A stretch of DNA of 64,000 nucleotides. Origin: Fistulifera solaris. Its lineage: Eukaryota > Bacillariophyta > Bacillariophyceae > Naviculales > Stauroneidaceae. A program made the translations under genes and the position numbers. This document shows, piece by piece, positions 1 to 10,799 of this stretch. A model generated the notes under the pieces. It worked only from the letters and a program-made list of their open reading frames with translations. It was not told where the DNA came from and did not search any database. Where the stretch lies: positions 1,860,001 to 1,924,000 of the forward strand of contig AP026126.1 of NCBI GenBank assembly GCA_030295235.1, in the 5' to 3' direction. The stretch's first letter is position 1. Each line of letters begins with the position of its first letter.

Positions 1-85
1 CTTCTTCTTGTTCACATCATGACCATCTCTTGTCGTCTTTGGGGCATTGTCATATCCAAGACGCTCAGTTTAAGGAGGATGGTCA

Positions 86-1336
86 ATGAACATGAATCTA
101 AGAGACAGAAGTAAAGTGAAAGGCGAAGAGGACGACAGTCTGGAACTGCCGATGGGGCCTGGTTGTGTTTCTTCTTCTTCGTCTCGTCCTCTGCAAACGG
201 AACCAACGGAAATGCAGACAAACACTCCTATTACCAAACGCCGTCGAAGATTACGCGGAGAGGGGTCTTTAGAGAACTTAGCAAGGTCTATAGTCACAGG
301 AAAACGTGTTGTCTTCATCAGCGGGGCTGGGTTAAGTGTTGCTTCGGGTGTACGACCTTTTCGCACGGGGCGTCCGGAAGATGGATCATGGTTACAAGCG
401 AGAAACGGAAGTGAGGACAAGCGCTTTGCAGCAGCAAGTAAGATTGGATTACAGGCTGGATTATGGGATCAAGTGTTGTGGACGACAGCGACACGCGAGT
501 CCTTTCGCCAAAATCCACTGAAATGGTACAATGAGTTCTGGATTCCTCATTTGGGAAGTAGTGGCCTGGGGACGAAACCAAACGCTGGTCATGAGGCTTT
601 GCAACAGATAATGAAGCGATTTCCGAAAAGCTGTAAACAAATAACACAAAATATCGACGGCTTGCAATCTAATGACCCGCACGCCAACAATATAAGCCTG
701 ATTGAGATTCATGGTAGAGCCGGTCTTTACAAGTGTCTGCCGGACTCCGACAGCGATACAGATTCGGATAGTGATGACGAGGAGGATCGACCCGTGCATT
801 TGGGACATCGTCGGAAGACGCGCGATCTCAAACGCAAGCTTCAAGATCCCACTTTGTGTCCATATCAGTATTTAGAATCACTCGGCGCGGATCAGTTGAT
901 TTTGCCCGAAAGTGAGCGTGCTCATCTGGCACCAAAGAATCCCAATTTGTCTAGTGATGCTCCTTGCGGATCATTGAAACAACTATCGGTGTCTCCTCGA
1001 TGTCCTGTCTGCTGTAATATTGCCATGCCGCAAGCTCTACTATTTGATGAAGGTTATCATTCGCATTCCTTTTATGACTTTGAATTGGCGGAAGACTGGT
1101 TGCGCGATTGTGAGGTCATGGTGTTCTGTGGTACCAGTTTTGCGGTGAATTTGACCACCGTGGCTTTGGACCATGCCCGCGCTAAAGAGATTCCTGTCTA
1201 TAACTTTAACTTACATGACACCCTCGTCGCGACAGCTAGGTTGAACGTTTCGAACATTATGGGACCGGCGCACGAGACTCTCCCTAAGCTGGCGGAGACC
1301 ATTCAGCGCATTCAGAACGAGGATGGACAAAACTAA
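86..1336 (+). CDS. Sir2-family NAD-dependent protein deacylase (sirtuin)
   Basis: Intact 416-residue frame from an ATG. Sirtuins remove acyl groups from lysines using NAD. The Rossmann signature GAGLSVASG lies at residues 80-88, TQNIDGLQ at 187-194, and the catalytic His in EIHG at about 209. C217 and the CPVC at 306-309 are candidate zinc ligands, and CGTSFAVN at 348-355 is the second NAD-binding loop. An acidic, Ser/Asp-rich insertion (about 220-300) separates the two halves of the zinc-binding module, longer than in typical sirtuins. The N-terminus has a basic KRRRRLR stretch (51-57) that could be a nuclear signal. The zinc site is atypical, so the subclass is not assigned. Confidence 0.93.
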   Translation: MNMNLRDRSKVKGEEDDSLELPMGPGCVSSSSSRPLQTEPTEMQTNTPITKRRRRLRGEGSLENLARSIVTGKRVVFISGAGLSVASGVRPFRTGRPEDGSWLQARNGSEDKRFAAASKIGLQAGLWDQVLWTTATRESFRQNPLKWYNEFWIPHLGSSGLGTKPNAGHEALQQIMKRFPKSCKQITQNIDGLQSNDPHANNISLIEIHGRAGLYKCLPDSDSDTDSDSDDEEDRPVHLGHRRKTRDLKRKLQDPTLCPYQYLESLGADQLILPESERAHLAPKNPNLSSDAPCGSLKQLSVSPRCPVCCNIAMPQALLFDEGYHSHSFYDFELAEDWLRDCEVMVFCGTSFAVNLTTVALDHARAKEIPVYNFNLHDTLVATARLNVSNIMGPAHETLPKLAETIQRIQNEDGQN

Positions 1337-1456
1337 CTGTTGAAATAGACTCTATTCTCTATTAAAGTATTCATCTTTTCAAACAGTTTTCATTACAATC
1401 GTTTTACGAAACATGTAGAACACTGAAGCAGAATTTCAAAAGATCTGCCTATCACA

Positions 1457-4330
1457 CTAGACTTCGGGTGCGGGGTGGCCACTGGTTGGGCGACGACCAG
1501 CGCGAGCCTGCGAAGGAACGTTCTGCGCCTGTCCAGTGACGGCACGGCTTAAGTTAGTCTTGTTCTGTCCCAAAGGAGCGGAAGTTCGACCTTGTGGCTT
1601 TTTCGTCGTTACTCCATTAGAGCGGAAATCAGTAGTGTGCAAGCTGCCAATTTCAATGTCGGGCTTGTTTTGCTTTCTTTCAATCTCATCCTCGAGCATG
1701 AATGTCTTCAAAGCAACAAGCTTACTCTTCGAATCTTTCTTCGTATTCTTGCGCGACACGGGTGCCTTCTTCACGACAGTTGGGCGCTTTTGCACAAACG
1801 GCCATCCAAGGATGTAGGGATTCAAGATGATAGGAACGATGAAACACATTGCCGCGAGAACGAAAGGCGGACCAGCGAAAAGTGCGTGACCAACAATATC
1901 GGTAGTAGGCATGGTTGTGTTATCCCAATCTTGTTCTTGCAAGACCGTCGCATAAGCCAGACCAGCGATGAACAACGCAATGGCCCAACTACTCGAGTTG
2001 AATTTTGCCATTTCCCAAAATGCCGTGCAGCGAGAAATGGTAATTGAATCCTTGTTGGTCGCAGAGCAAATGTTGGGGCGGGAAAGCATGTGATCCATGG
2101 ATCCCAAAAAGAAGAAGGTCAATGTCGCAACTGTGTAAAACAAGATTTGGAACGTGAAGCAATATCGCAGTTCGGTAGCGATCAATCGACAGGTACCACC
2201 AAATCGCTTTCGGTACTCCGGGAACAACAAGTTCTTGTTGATGGAATACATTCGAACCATCGAGATGATGAAGGTGATGTATCCGACGATGTAGTACACA
2301 AGGAAATTGAGCACAATGATTCCAGCGGGTGAAAATGCTTGGAGACTGGTGATATCATTTTCGCTGTCGAGGAGTCGAGCAATGGCGGCCGCCGAGAACA
2401 CGATCAAGTAGGTACCACCGGAAGCATAGGAGCACAAGTACGAAACAAGGAATACCTTGTAATATGACGGAATATCGCATTTCAAAAATGTTCGAAACAG
2501 CGGAGTGAAGACGCCGCCACCAATCATGTCTTGAAAGGAATTGAACACTAGTTCGTGAGCACCAAGAGCGAATTTTCGGTGCCGACCGGCTTCTTCGTCG
2601 AATGTGCGGGTGATACCTTCCTCAAATTCACAATCAGGATACGCACAGTATCGTCCATTAAAACCGAGATTGTAGAGATGAATCATCAACTCGAAATCCT
2701 CGGAAACATGACTTTCCGACCAATACTCGATGCGATTGGCGCTCGACAAGTTGGAAAAGCCGACTTGATCAACCGGAAGAAACGGCAAACCGATGTTATT
2801 AAGCCAACGCTGCGCACTTCGTAGATTACGCATTCGACCGCATTGGCGCACAGCCTCAGTGCGTAGGAAAATGGAATGACCGACCAACGGTGGGTGGCAA
2901 CCGAGAATACTCGAGAGAAGGAAATGCCCTTGGTAAAGCGCATCCGTGTACACGGTCAACATACGGGTATAATATGTCTCTTGGCGTTGCTCGCACATGG
3001 TCTTGGTCGCGTGTTGCGTAAATCCCAAGCTTTTATCGTTCAAAAATTCGGGCACCGTCTTGAAAATTACACTTTGCGCCATACGAGCATCGGCATCGTT
3101 AATGCAAATCAGATGGCCCAAGCGAATATCATTGCCAAACATCATGTAGCGAGAGCCGTCTTCGTTGTGCGATTCGTTCAATAAAGCGCTTTCAAAGTCA
3201 CTAAATTCGCCTTCGTTGGATTCTGAGACAAGCTGAGCGGCTCCGAGAGCCAATCGCAAATGCGAGTTAAGGTTGGATGCCTTCTTGAATTTACCTCGAC
3301 GGTCCACAGTCGATCGGGCAACGAAGCCGATCTCATAATGATAGTAATACAACATGCGATGAAAGACTTCATAGACACTTCGGCTACGCAATCCTTTCAA
3401 GTGGTGACGAGACGCACGCGGGACAAGCTTGAGTAGCTTTCCCAGCTTAATGACACGACCTTCGGTCTTGACAACAGTCTCCCATAACATTTCTGCTGCT
3501 GGAAAGTTATCTTTCAAGTAGCTCATCATACCATCATCACAAACAACAATGTTGCATCGGGCTCCCGTCTTCTTGATGTAGTAGTCCCGCGAGGCTTGGC
3601 AGGATTTCAGCGTCGGCATGAGTACTTCCAGCAGAGATTCCTTGTACACCGGGATCTGTATCGTAACCTCCAGCCACTCTGCCCCATCGGGCTTTTTCTC
3701 TGGCAAGATCGAGCTATACTTTGTATTTGAAGTGAAGGCCTTCGCCGGAATGAAGCATTTGAAGATTGATCCGATCGTAAAGTAAGTATTCCAAAATAGT
3801 CCTAGAAAGGAGAGCAGCGCAAGAATGACTTCGATTAGGATCCTTGCGATAGAGCTGTACGACCAAATTGCATTGAAAAGAAGAGCTCCGATCAACAAAA
3901 CAGTGATGGTGAACGCCAAAGTACTCGCATACTTTGCAATCTGCAAAGGCTCTTCCGGGCGGTTCGACCGGCGATTGGCAGGTTTACTGAAGGGAGATCC
4001 AGGAATCAAAGAGGCATCATTGTCAAGCAAACGTTTGTTGGGGTTGACAAAGACACGACGATTATTCTCCAAAGCTTCTTCAGATTCATTCAACAACCGA
4101 TCATCCTGAGAATCTTCTGAGAAAAGGCTCGCGGCTTCATCGTCATCTTCATCCAGAGTGCCCATCTTGAGTTCGTTGAAGATATCATCGAGATCAACAG
4201 GGCCAGCATTGCTGCGGTTCTGTCGAGGCTGTCGACGGAAACTTGACTGCCGCGCAGATCCGAGGCGATCTCCTGTTTCTTCGTCCATTTCGTACGAGTT
4301 CGCTTCCTGAATCATCTTGGCAGCAGGCAT
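1457..4330 (-). CDS. Membrane-bound family 2 glycosyltransferase (chitin/hyaluronan synthase-like)
   Basis: Intact 957-residue frame from an ATG. After an acidic N-terminal tail, two hydrophobic segments (about 136-156 and 162-188) precede a cytosolic GT-A domain. Visible motifs are IQIPVYKE (224-231), CDDG (264-267), the metal-binding DxD-type NDADAR (411-416), and SEDFELMIHL (543-552) holding the candidate catalytic acid. RHRKFALG (583-590) sits where processive enzymes carry QxxRW. Several further membrane segments follow (about 620-850), then a basic tail. The family makes beta-linked polysaccharides while extruding them through the membrane. The product here (cell-wall glucan, chitin-like or other) cannot be read from sequence. 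Confidence 0.85.
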   Translation of the reverse strand: MPAAKMIQEANSYEMDEETGDRLGSARQSSFRRQPRQNRSNAGPVDLDDIFNELKMGTLDEDDDEAASLFSEDSQDDRLLNESEEALENNRRVFVNPNKRLLDNDASLIPGSPFSKPANRRSNRPEEPLQIAKYASTLAFTITVLLIGALLFNAIWSYSSIARILIEVILALLSFLGLFWNTYFTIGSIFKCFIPAKAFTSNTKYSSILPEKKPDGAEWLEVTIQIPVYKESLLEVLMPTLKSCQASRDYYIKKTGARCNIVVCDDGMMSYLKDNFPAAEMLWETVVKTEGRVIKLGKLLKLVPRASRHHLKGLRSRSVYEVFHRMLYYYHYEIGFVARSTVDRRGKFKKASNLNSHLRLALGAAQLVSESNEGEFSDFESALLNESHNEDGSRYMMFGNDIRLGHLICINDADARMAQSVIFKTVPEFLNDKSLGFTQHATKTMCEQRQETYYTRMLTVYTDALYQGHFLLSSILGCHPPLVGHSIFLRTEAVRQCGRMRNLRSAQRWLNNIGLPFLPVDQVGFSNLSSANRIEYWSESHVSEDFELMIHLYNLGFNGRYCAYPDCEFEEGITRTFDEEAGRHRKFALGAHELVFNSFQDMIGGGVFTPLFRTFLKCDIPSYYKVFLVSYLCSYASGGTYLIVFSAAAIARLLDSENDITSLQAFSPAGIIVLNFLVYYIVGYITFIISMVRMYSINKNLLFPEYRKRFGGTCRLIATELRYCFTFQILFYTVATLTFFFLGSMDHMLSRPNICSATNKDSITISRCTAFWEMAKFNSSSWAIALFIAGLAYATVLQEQDWDNTTMPTTDIVGHALFAGPPFVLAAMCFIVPIILNPYILGWPFVQKRPTVVKKAPVSRKNTKKDSKSKLVALKTFMLEDEIERKQNKPDIEIGSLHTTDFRSNGVTTKKPQGRTSAPLGQNKTNLSRAVTGQAQNVPSQARAGRRPTSGHPAPEV

Positions 4331-4917
4331 TTCAGAAGGAAAAACGAAAGGCTTGATAGTTTATGAGTTATGAGGTTGAATCAGTGGACAAGCAACAACT
4401 TTTTGAAATTGTCGAAAAACGAAAAAATTGTTGCTGTCCAAAGGCGTCGCATGAAAAACTGCTCTCTCCCTTGTTCCGTCCACTCCGAGATTGAGTCTTG
4501 TCTTGTCACCTGGGGTACCATTCTTTGATCCAGTGTCAGAGAATTTAGTAGAACGTGTGACAGACTGCTTTTAAACATTTCAGTCATGGACGAAAACACT
4601 GTGACGGAACGAACTAAATTTGAACCGTTTCTCATGTAAGTAATTCGGCACTACCATAGTGATGTAACCGTCAAAAACCGTACAATTCGTTTCCGAGTTC
4701 GGCGAGAAACTTGGAGCGGACAACAAACAGAAAACGGCACTGGACACTGGACCAAGATGTAGGATTGATTTGCTTGGATGCTATCCTGGACAACAGCTTC
4801 GTACCGGTACCGGTACCGGTACCAACATCTTTCTTCCAAACATTTCTCATGTCGGTATCAATTTTTGAACGCAAAAGATCATCCTGCTTGTATTAACAAC
4901 AAAACGGAACAAGTCAA
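4331..4917. other. Divergent intergenic spacer with GGTACC repeat
   Basis: Spacer between the GT2 gene and the kinase, which are divergently transcribed, so it should hold both promoters. Positions 4801-4824 are four head-to-tail GTACCG units, a fully self-complementary run. The same motif recurs near 27.5, 37.66 and 62.04 kb. No coding frame here looks convincing. Confidence 0.6.
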
Positions 4918-6226
4918 ATGCTAAACGAAAGATATGACATAGGTGATATGGTCGGGGAGGGGTCCTTCGGAAGCGTTTTCGTCGCCTCTTCCAAGGAAAC
5001 GGGTGAAAAGGTAATGATATTCGTGTGTGTGATTCGTTATGAATTACAATGTCTTTGGCGATACAATAAATCTAATCCGTATTACGTCTCTTTGATCTAG
5101 CGAGCACTCAAGCTTTTGAAGGATACATACACATTCCAAGAGATTATCAATCTACGAGAATTTCAATCGATTCAGATTGCTGGCTACCATCCATTCATTG
5201 TTGAGCTCTTTGAGGTTCACCGCGTCAAGTACTCTTCTGCTACTGTTTTCGTGTTTGAGTTCATGCCCGACGGATCTTTGCATTCACTTCTTTACCATCG
5301 ATTTACAAACAAACTCGGCCCTCCAGAACATGCTTTTATTCGTCGCACAACTCATCAAGTACTTCAGGCCTTAGAACATTTGCATAGCCGAGGATGGATG
5401 CACCGTGATGTCAAACCAGGTGCGAAACCAAAATGACGATGTACAAGTCAGGGCTACTCAGAGCTGCCTCTCTCACTGTTTCTCTACATAACCAGACAAT
5501 CTATTACTCAAAGGAGACACGTGCAAGTTGGCTGACTTCTCATTGGCGCGACCATGCAGCCACTTGCATCAAGAAGTTGGCGGCGGCGGTCCAATGACAC
5601 AGTCTGTCGCGACGCTTTGGTATCGATCTCCCGAAATAGTACTCTTGGCTCCTGATTATTCTTCCCCGGCTGATTTATTCGGTCTGGGATGTGTGGCCGC
5701 TGAAATGTTTCGATTGAAACCCCTCTTTCCTTCTCGAAACGATGCTGACATGTTGTGGCGCTTACTGAAAATGCTGGGTAACCCGATCGCATCCGGGTGG
5801 AAACAGGGACAAGCACTCCTCGAAAAGCGAGCTCCATACTTGGAAATCGACTCAAAAGACTTTTCGGACGAAGATTTTCGGAGCAATCTAACCGAATGGC
5901 TAAGTTCTGGTGCTGTGAAACGGGATCCAGAGCCCCTCCTTGATTTACTCATAGGGATGATGAACATGAATCCAAGCAGCAGGCTCACTGCCAGCCAAGC
6001 TTTGCAAAACCCGTACTTCCATCAAAATCCAAGCCATAAAGCATGGAAAAGCCCCTCTGCTGTTCCTACCGGACATCACGAGTTAGAAATCGCAAGTAGC
6101 GTCGTCACAACTTCACCGCATGTAGAAGACACAAGTGGTCATACCAGCCCTCTTGATTGTGATCATTCCTTCAAGAACAGCTCACGCCAGTACCCTCAAA
6201 AACTTGTGCTGAAACGTTGCAAGTAA
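4918..6226 (+). CDS. CMGC-type Ser/Thr protein kinase (MAK/ICK/CDK-like), two introns
   Basis: Three exons by visible GT-AG sites: 4918-5010, 5101-5419 and 5496-6226, giving 380 residues. The Gly loop GEGSFGSV is at 13-20, the ATP lysine in ALK is K35, and the catalytic loop HRDVKPDN (132-139) is rebuilt across the second intron. The activation segment has TLWYRSPE followed by LGCVAAEMF, typical of CMGC kinases. The magnesium motif is DFS (D151-S153) rather than DFG. The C-lobe is followed by a short Ser-rich tail. MAK/ICK-type kinases act in ciliary or meiotic control and CDK-like ones in cell cycle or transcription; the subfamily is not fixed here. Confidence 0.88.
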
Positions 6227-6277
6227 TTTTTTTATCATGTTAGGCATTGGTCGCAGCCGGTGTGATGTGAATACAAT

Positions 6278-8356
6278 CTAATAGAATGAGTAAGCCATCT
6301 CGGTCTTTTGCCTATTACCGATATATTCGTTCATGCTTTGACATCGTAGAAATAGTTCCATGACGAGATTGAAATCTTCGACCGAAAGAGCGAAGTGCTT
6401 CGCTTGGTCCTCAACATCTTTTTGAGACATCAACCGCGAATATCGCATCTGTTTTACCTTGAAGAATCTATTCTCATCCAACACAATCGTAGGCTCTGTT
6501 TTCTCTAAATCTGTTGGAGAGGATTCCTCAATCCAAAAGCAGCACGAAGATACTCCTGCGACAAGTTCATTGACGAACGAACTGCATAGGTGAGATAGCT
6601 TATCGAAGCGAGACACCTTCATATCATTAGCTGACTGTTGCAGCAAGCTATCACATAGCCATAGATCAGGCTGTAAGCTACGACCTATAGCGGTTCCTAA
6701 AGTTTGCGCCAGCTGTAAAATCTGCAACCGGAGTGCTCTGGTCACATCTTCCGGATTTTCTGCGTTGATCCTACCGACCTCCTCCTTGTTTGACAAAGAC
6801 GCGGCTAGGATCACTCTTCCCACGTCCAAATCGACCAAGGTTATATCATCCGGAAGGTCACGGATCAAGTCCAGCATTCCGGGGTCTTCCGATGCAATCC
6901 CAATAATAAATGGAGCCGGATACTGGAGAAGATCCGACGCAAGTGATGTAGGCACTCTTGGAACGAAGAGATGACACCACTGAAGAGGTTTCAGTAGTTC
7001 AACAATGACAGTCGCTGCTGAAAGCAGAATACTTCTGCGACTTGACGATAATACAATCTTTTGTTCAAGCAATGCCGAAACAAAGAGAAGCGCCAATTGA
7101 ACAGGAGGCAGACTATCAATCAACTGATTTCCAGTAAGTTGAATAAATGTAGCTTTTTGGGCATCGCTGGGGAGATTAACCCAAGGCTTCGACGACAAGC
7201 TGAGAAATGGCCTGAGAAACCCCGACAAGACCTGTCTCTCATTCTCTTGACTGCCAAAATTGTGTAGTATAGCAACAAGCTGCGGAATCGATTCATCGTC
7301 AAGCATAAGAGAGGAAGAAAAAGATCTTACGAGAGTGAACATTGTTTCCCGCATGGCCGGGATGACATTCCGCTGGCTCACGAGAGCAAGACCTATGAGA
7401 GATTCAGAACACGTATAGGCAGACGCTGTCGAGTCGGTTACTTTTTGTTTGAAATCGCTTGCTTTATTGATCACTTCAAGAGCTTCTCGCAAAGCGGACG
7501 ACTCATCCTCTGAGATTGGGACTTTGCAGAGGTTTTCCGATTTCCTACTCTGTAGATGAGAGCGGAAAACAAGCGAAACACCGTAAAGCGAAGACTCGCC
7601 ATTTTCTGACGAAGCAGCAGCCCTGGGAATCACGAAGTTAACTAACGATATATCCCATCCGGCAACCTGATAACACGATGAAGACTCTTCGCAAAATCCC
7701 CAGAACAGTTGATGACGATCCTGTGACACAGTTGCATAGGCTTCCAGAGTCGGCAATATCTCGCCTGGTTGCAGGAAACCCAACGCATCGTCCGTCAGAG
7801 ATTCACAACAAAACCTCTTTGGCTGCTCGGCATGGCCAGCCACTGAACCGAAAACGACGGCACACTCAGCGTTATGTACAATGACATCATGAGGTAGGAC
7901 GGCATCTGTACCGGGCTTATTGACGCCATTGATAGGTTGCAACGACGGTTTGTGAGGTGTGACGCCATTCGGCCACTGTACCTTTCGCAGCAATCGTTTG
8001 ATACACCCATTGGCCAAGGTGGGAGAGCTCAACACAGAGTTGTCCTCATTCTGGACCCCACATATTAGTAGCTCCTCGCAAAGCCACTCGTGCAACTTGT
8101 GGGCCTGAAACCTCGAGTGATGCTTCTCCCAATAATCATAAATAAGTTCATCCGACAAACCACGTGCGATATCCAACAAATCTTCATCAACAGAAAGTAT
8201 GTCGTCCGAATCATCCGACTTCAAGGACAACTTGCTTACATAATGCGCTAATTTTGAAGCATATTCTCCATTATGCTGGTCGCCCAAACCAGGACCCAAA
8301 AACACTTCCCAAAAATGCCCAAGAGTGCGCTTCACATTTTTTTTGCGCGTTTGCAC
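6278..8356 (-). CDS. DENN-domain protein, C-terminal part
   Basis: The open frame encodes about 690 residues. Its first codon is GTG, and the frame stays open upstream to about 8425, so this is probably not the true start. The cDENN core is clear at about residues 318-500, including LLEQKIVLSSSRRSILL (429-445) and a following LFVPRVP; the upstream half (about 155-270) fits a uDENN region. DENN proteins are Rab GDP-GTP exchange factors in membrane trafficking. The frame overlaps the end of the PDZ/RGS-like frame by 86 bp in the same direction. The two are best read as one gene joined by a one-base shift near 8300 or by a weak 88-nt intron (8248-8335, GTGAAG...TTAG). Confidence 0.82.
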   Translation of the reverse strand: MQTRKKNVKRTLGHFWEVFLGPGLGDQHNGEYASKLAHYVSKLSLKSDDSDDILSVDEDLLDIARGLSDELIYDYWEKHHSRFQAHKLHEWLCEELLICGVQNEDNSVLSSPTLANGCIKRLLRKVQWPNGVTPHKPSLQPINGVNKPGTDAVLPHDVIVHNAECAVVFGSVAGHAEQPKRFCCESLTDDALGFLQPGEILPTLEAYATVSQDRHQLFWGFCEESSSCYQVAGWDISLVNFVIPRAAASSENGESSLYGVSLVFRSHLQSRKSENLCKVPISEDESSALREALEVINKASDFKQKVTDSTASAYTCSESLIGLALVSQRNVIPAMRETMFTLVRSFSSSLMLDDESIPQLVAILHNFGSQENERQVLSGFLRPFLSLSSKPWVNLPSDAQKATFIQLTGNQLIDSLPPVQLALLFVSALLEQKIVLSSSRRSILLSAATVIVELLKPLQWCHLFVPRVPTSLASDLLQYPAPFIIGIASEDPGMLDLIRDLPDDITLVDLDVGRVILAASLSNKEEVGRINAENPEDVTRALRLQILQLAQTLGTAIGRSLQPDLWLCDSLLQQSANDMKVSRFDKLSHLCSSFVNELVAGVSSCCFWIEESSPTDLEKTEPTIVLDENRFFKVKQMRYSRLMSQKDVEDQAKHFALSVEDFNLVMELFLRCQSMNEYIGNRQKTEMAYSFY

Positions 8357-10633
8357 TTGGCTGCTTCCATTCCTGATGTAATGACGGAAGGACAGAGCTT
8401 TGCAGATATAGATAGGCGCACAAGTTCATGGCTGTGTCTTCTATCCTCCTGGGGTGTGTGGCTGTTGACTCTCCTGCCTTTCGAGTGCCGGCGGCATTGT
8501 TTTGTTCCAGCAAATCATCATTCTCACCGAATGGTTCTTGATCAGTCAAGGTTAGTAGATATATCAATACATAGAGCATATAATTCTGGGCGAAAGAGCA
8601 CTGCTGTTGTCCGTCATCAGACTCCGATGTAATTTGCTTTACCACATGATCGAATGGAATGTTAACAAAGGGCGCTGTGTTTCGAAGATAGGCCCGCATT
8701 CTGGCACATTCGTTCGAGACCAAGAACGAGAGGAATGGAGTTTCGAAGGATAGAGAGTCAGCGACAGTGCGCTGGAACTCCATAAAGGTATCCTTTGTCA
8801 GCAATTCAGGCTCTTTTAAAGCCGACTCAAGAGAACGCAGTGCCCTATCAGAGACAATGTGATGAAAATCAAACGTCGGCGGCACAAGTACTAAGTTGTC
8901 GACCTTTGAGGGAAGAAAATATTGGTACGCAATCTGATCCGCAATTTCTTTGCGTCGTTCACGTGATAGCAAGGGAAACAAGGCAGAATAATTGAGCATG
9001 TCCGAAAACATCTTCAACATGGCGTCGCTAACACTGAAAGCTTCACGATTGTCCTGATCTGACGTAGTTTCAGTTTCAACTTCTACGTAAGAGATATGTA
9101 TTTGCGCAAAGTGTCGTGCGAGAAAGGGGAAACGGCGACAGTCGATGACACAAACTAAAAACGCATTTCTTAGCGCCGATCGAAATCCAACGCTAGTGGC
9201 GGCGAGTTGCGAGAGATCGTTTTGAACGTCTGGATAGCCCACTTCATTGCATCTCTTTGCAACGTGCGACAGAACACACGATCGCAGCGATCCCGGAGGG
9301 ATACCAGGATTTAAGAACTGATCAATAGAATCCAGTAATTCCACCTGCACATCTTCAATAATCCCTGTTGTGGTGTTGTCAATCTTGCTCTCTCCGGGCC
9401 CGTCAAAACTGGTCGGCGAAATTAGTTCCATCTTATCCGTGGACCGATCGCCCTCCTCTTCTTCATGGCTGCTACCTCGGCTAGTTCCCAAATCTTCCGA
9501 ATCATCATCACTATCGGTCGAAGTGTCGTCATGTTGCGGATTCACGTCATGAACCGTAGTATCCAGAACCCGATAATGATGCAACAACCCTAGACATGCA
9601 TCTACATAGGTGATGCGGTCAATGGGAATCTCGGAACTAATTCCACACGTGGACAGTATCAGATGCACGGGACGTGCCGCCGAAGCAATGGTCTGTGGCA
9701 CGACCCAAATATTTGATTTTCGAACATCCACCGATCCTACCGACAGCAGTGCATCCCCCACATAGATGACCCCGGATCGTTCTGCCGAACCACGATGTAC
9801 CAAATAATCTACATAAACACCTTGATGCTTCAAATAGGTCTGTTTCAGATTCACTCCGAGCATTCCGCGACCCAACAGCATGACAAATTCATTGGGTGGT
9901 CGATTCTTGCCCATGAGCGCCTGCATATGCGTTGCATGCGGACTGGACATGATACGCGTCATCTGCGATGGTATTGGTTTGGTCGATTCCGTCTGCGGCG
10001 GAAGTTCACTCTGCGTGCTGTTTTCCCGATTGTATCGTCCTCGAAAGTAAGTCGTATTCTGTTGCACCGAATCGAGTACATTAGTTGCTGCCCATTGCAA
10101 CGCAGTGACACCTCTGCGACTGTAGTGCGAGTCGTCTGTGGTGTCTTTTCGGGATGATGTTGCGTCGTCCTGATCATCTTCTTCAACAATTTCAATCACA
10201 TTTGATTCATCTGGACTGGTTGGCTTGGCAAAGAAAGGGGAAGGCACCTCGGCGGACTGTTGAATTGTACTAGAGGCTGACGATTGCGCTGCATTGCTAT
10301 TGCTTTTATTCATCATGACAGTCGGTGGTGAGCTGTTGGAGCGACGAAACAAGGTCGCTACAGCGGTATCTTTGGCCTGTTGTCCCCAATGCGAGAATCG
10401 ATTTATCAAGATTTGTCCAGGATCTTCGGCGGATGTAAAGGAACGCTTATCATTCTTTTGGGGGTGATTAGTGATGGTAAAGGATCTGTAACAATATTTT
10501 CTTGCGATGGCTGAACTTCAGATATGCTAGACGTTTCCAGAGGATGAAAGGACACGGCGCTGTCGTTGCCTCCCTCAAGCGAAGCGGTTTCGTTGGTATT
10601 TGCGGGCGTGTCTTCTTGATGGACGTTCGACAT
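8271..10633 (-). CDS. PDZ and RGS-like domain protein, N-terminal part of the DENN gene
   Basis: The main frame (10409-8271) has no ATG at its start and is open further upstream. A plausible ATG at 10633 opens another frame (MSNVHQED...). The two join if one base is missing in the C5A4 run near 10455. A PDZ domain is visible at about residues 174-254 of the main frame (GMLGVNLKQ to PVHLILS). An RGS-like helical region follows at about 360-600, with YFLPS and CARMRAYLR segments. Acidic Ser-rich linkers separate them. With the DENN part this makes a protein of about 1450 residues, presumably coupling a scaffold or G-protein signal to Rab activation. The fusion is inferred and the RGS call is weak. 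Confidence 0.7.
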
Positions 10634-10799
10634 TAGTGTGCCTATTTCCCGCTTGACTATTAAGAACAAATGGACGAGATGTTTTGATTTGTTTTCCTTT
10701 TGAAGTACAAACGTGTTGACGACGAGTGTTACTTGTACTTGTACGAGCGACAGCGTAAAACCGCGTCAAAACAAAACCATGAAATCATCGCGCGCGCAG

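Noticed and set aside
4381-4635. Minus-strand frame between GT2 and kinase
   Set aside because: Sits in a shared promoter region and has no domain or composition support.
8281-8356. Very short introns (about 20-30 nt) joining the PDZ and DENN frames
   Set aside because: Shorter than any other intron in the window; a one-base shift or the 88-nt candidate is more likely.
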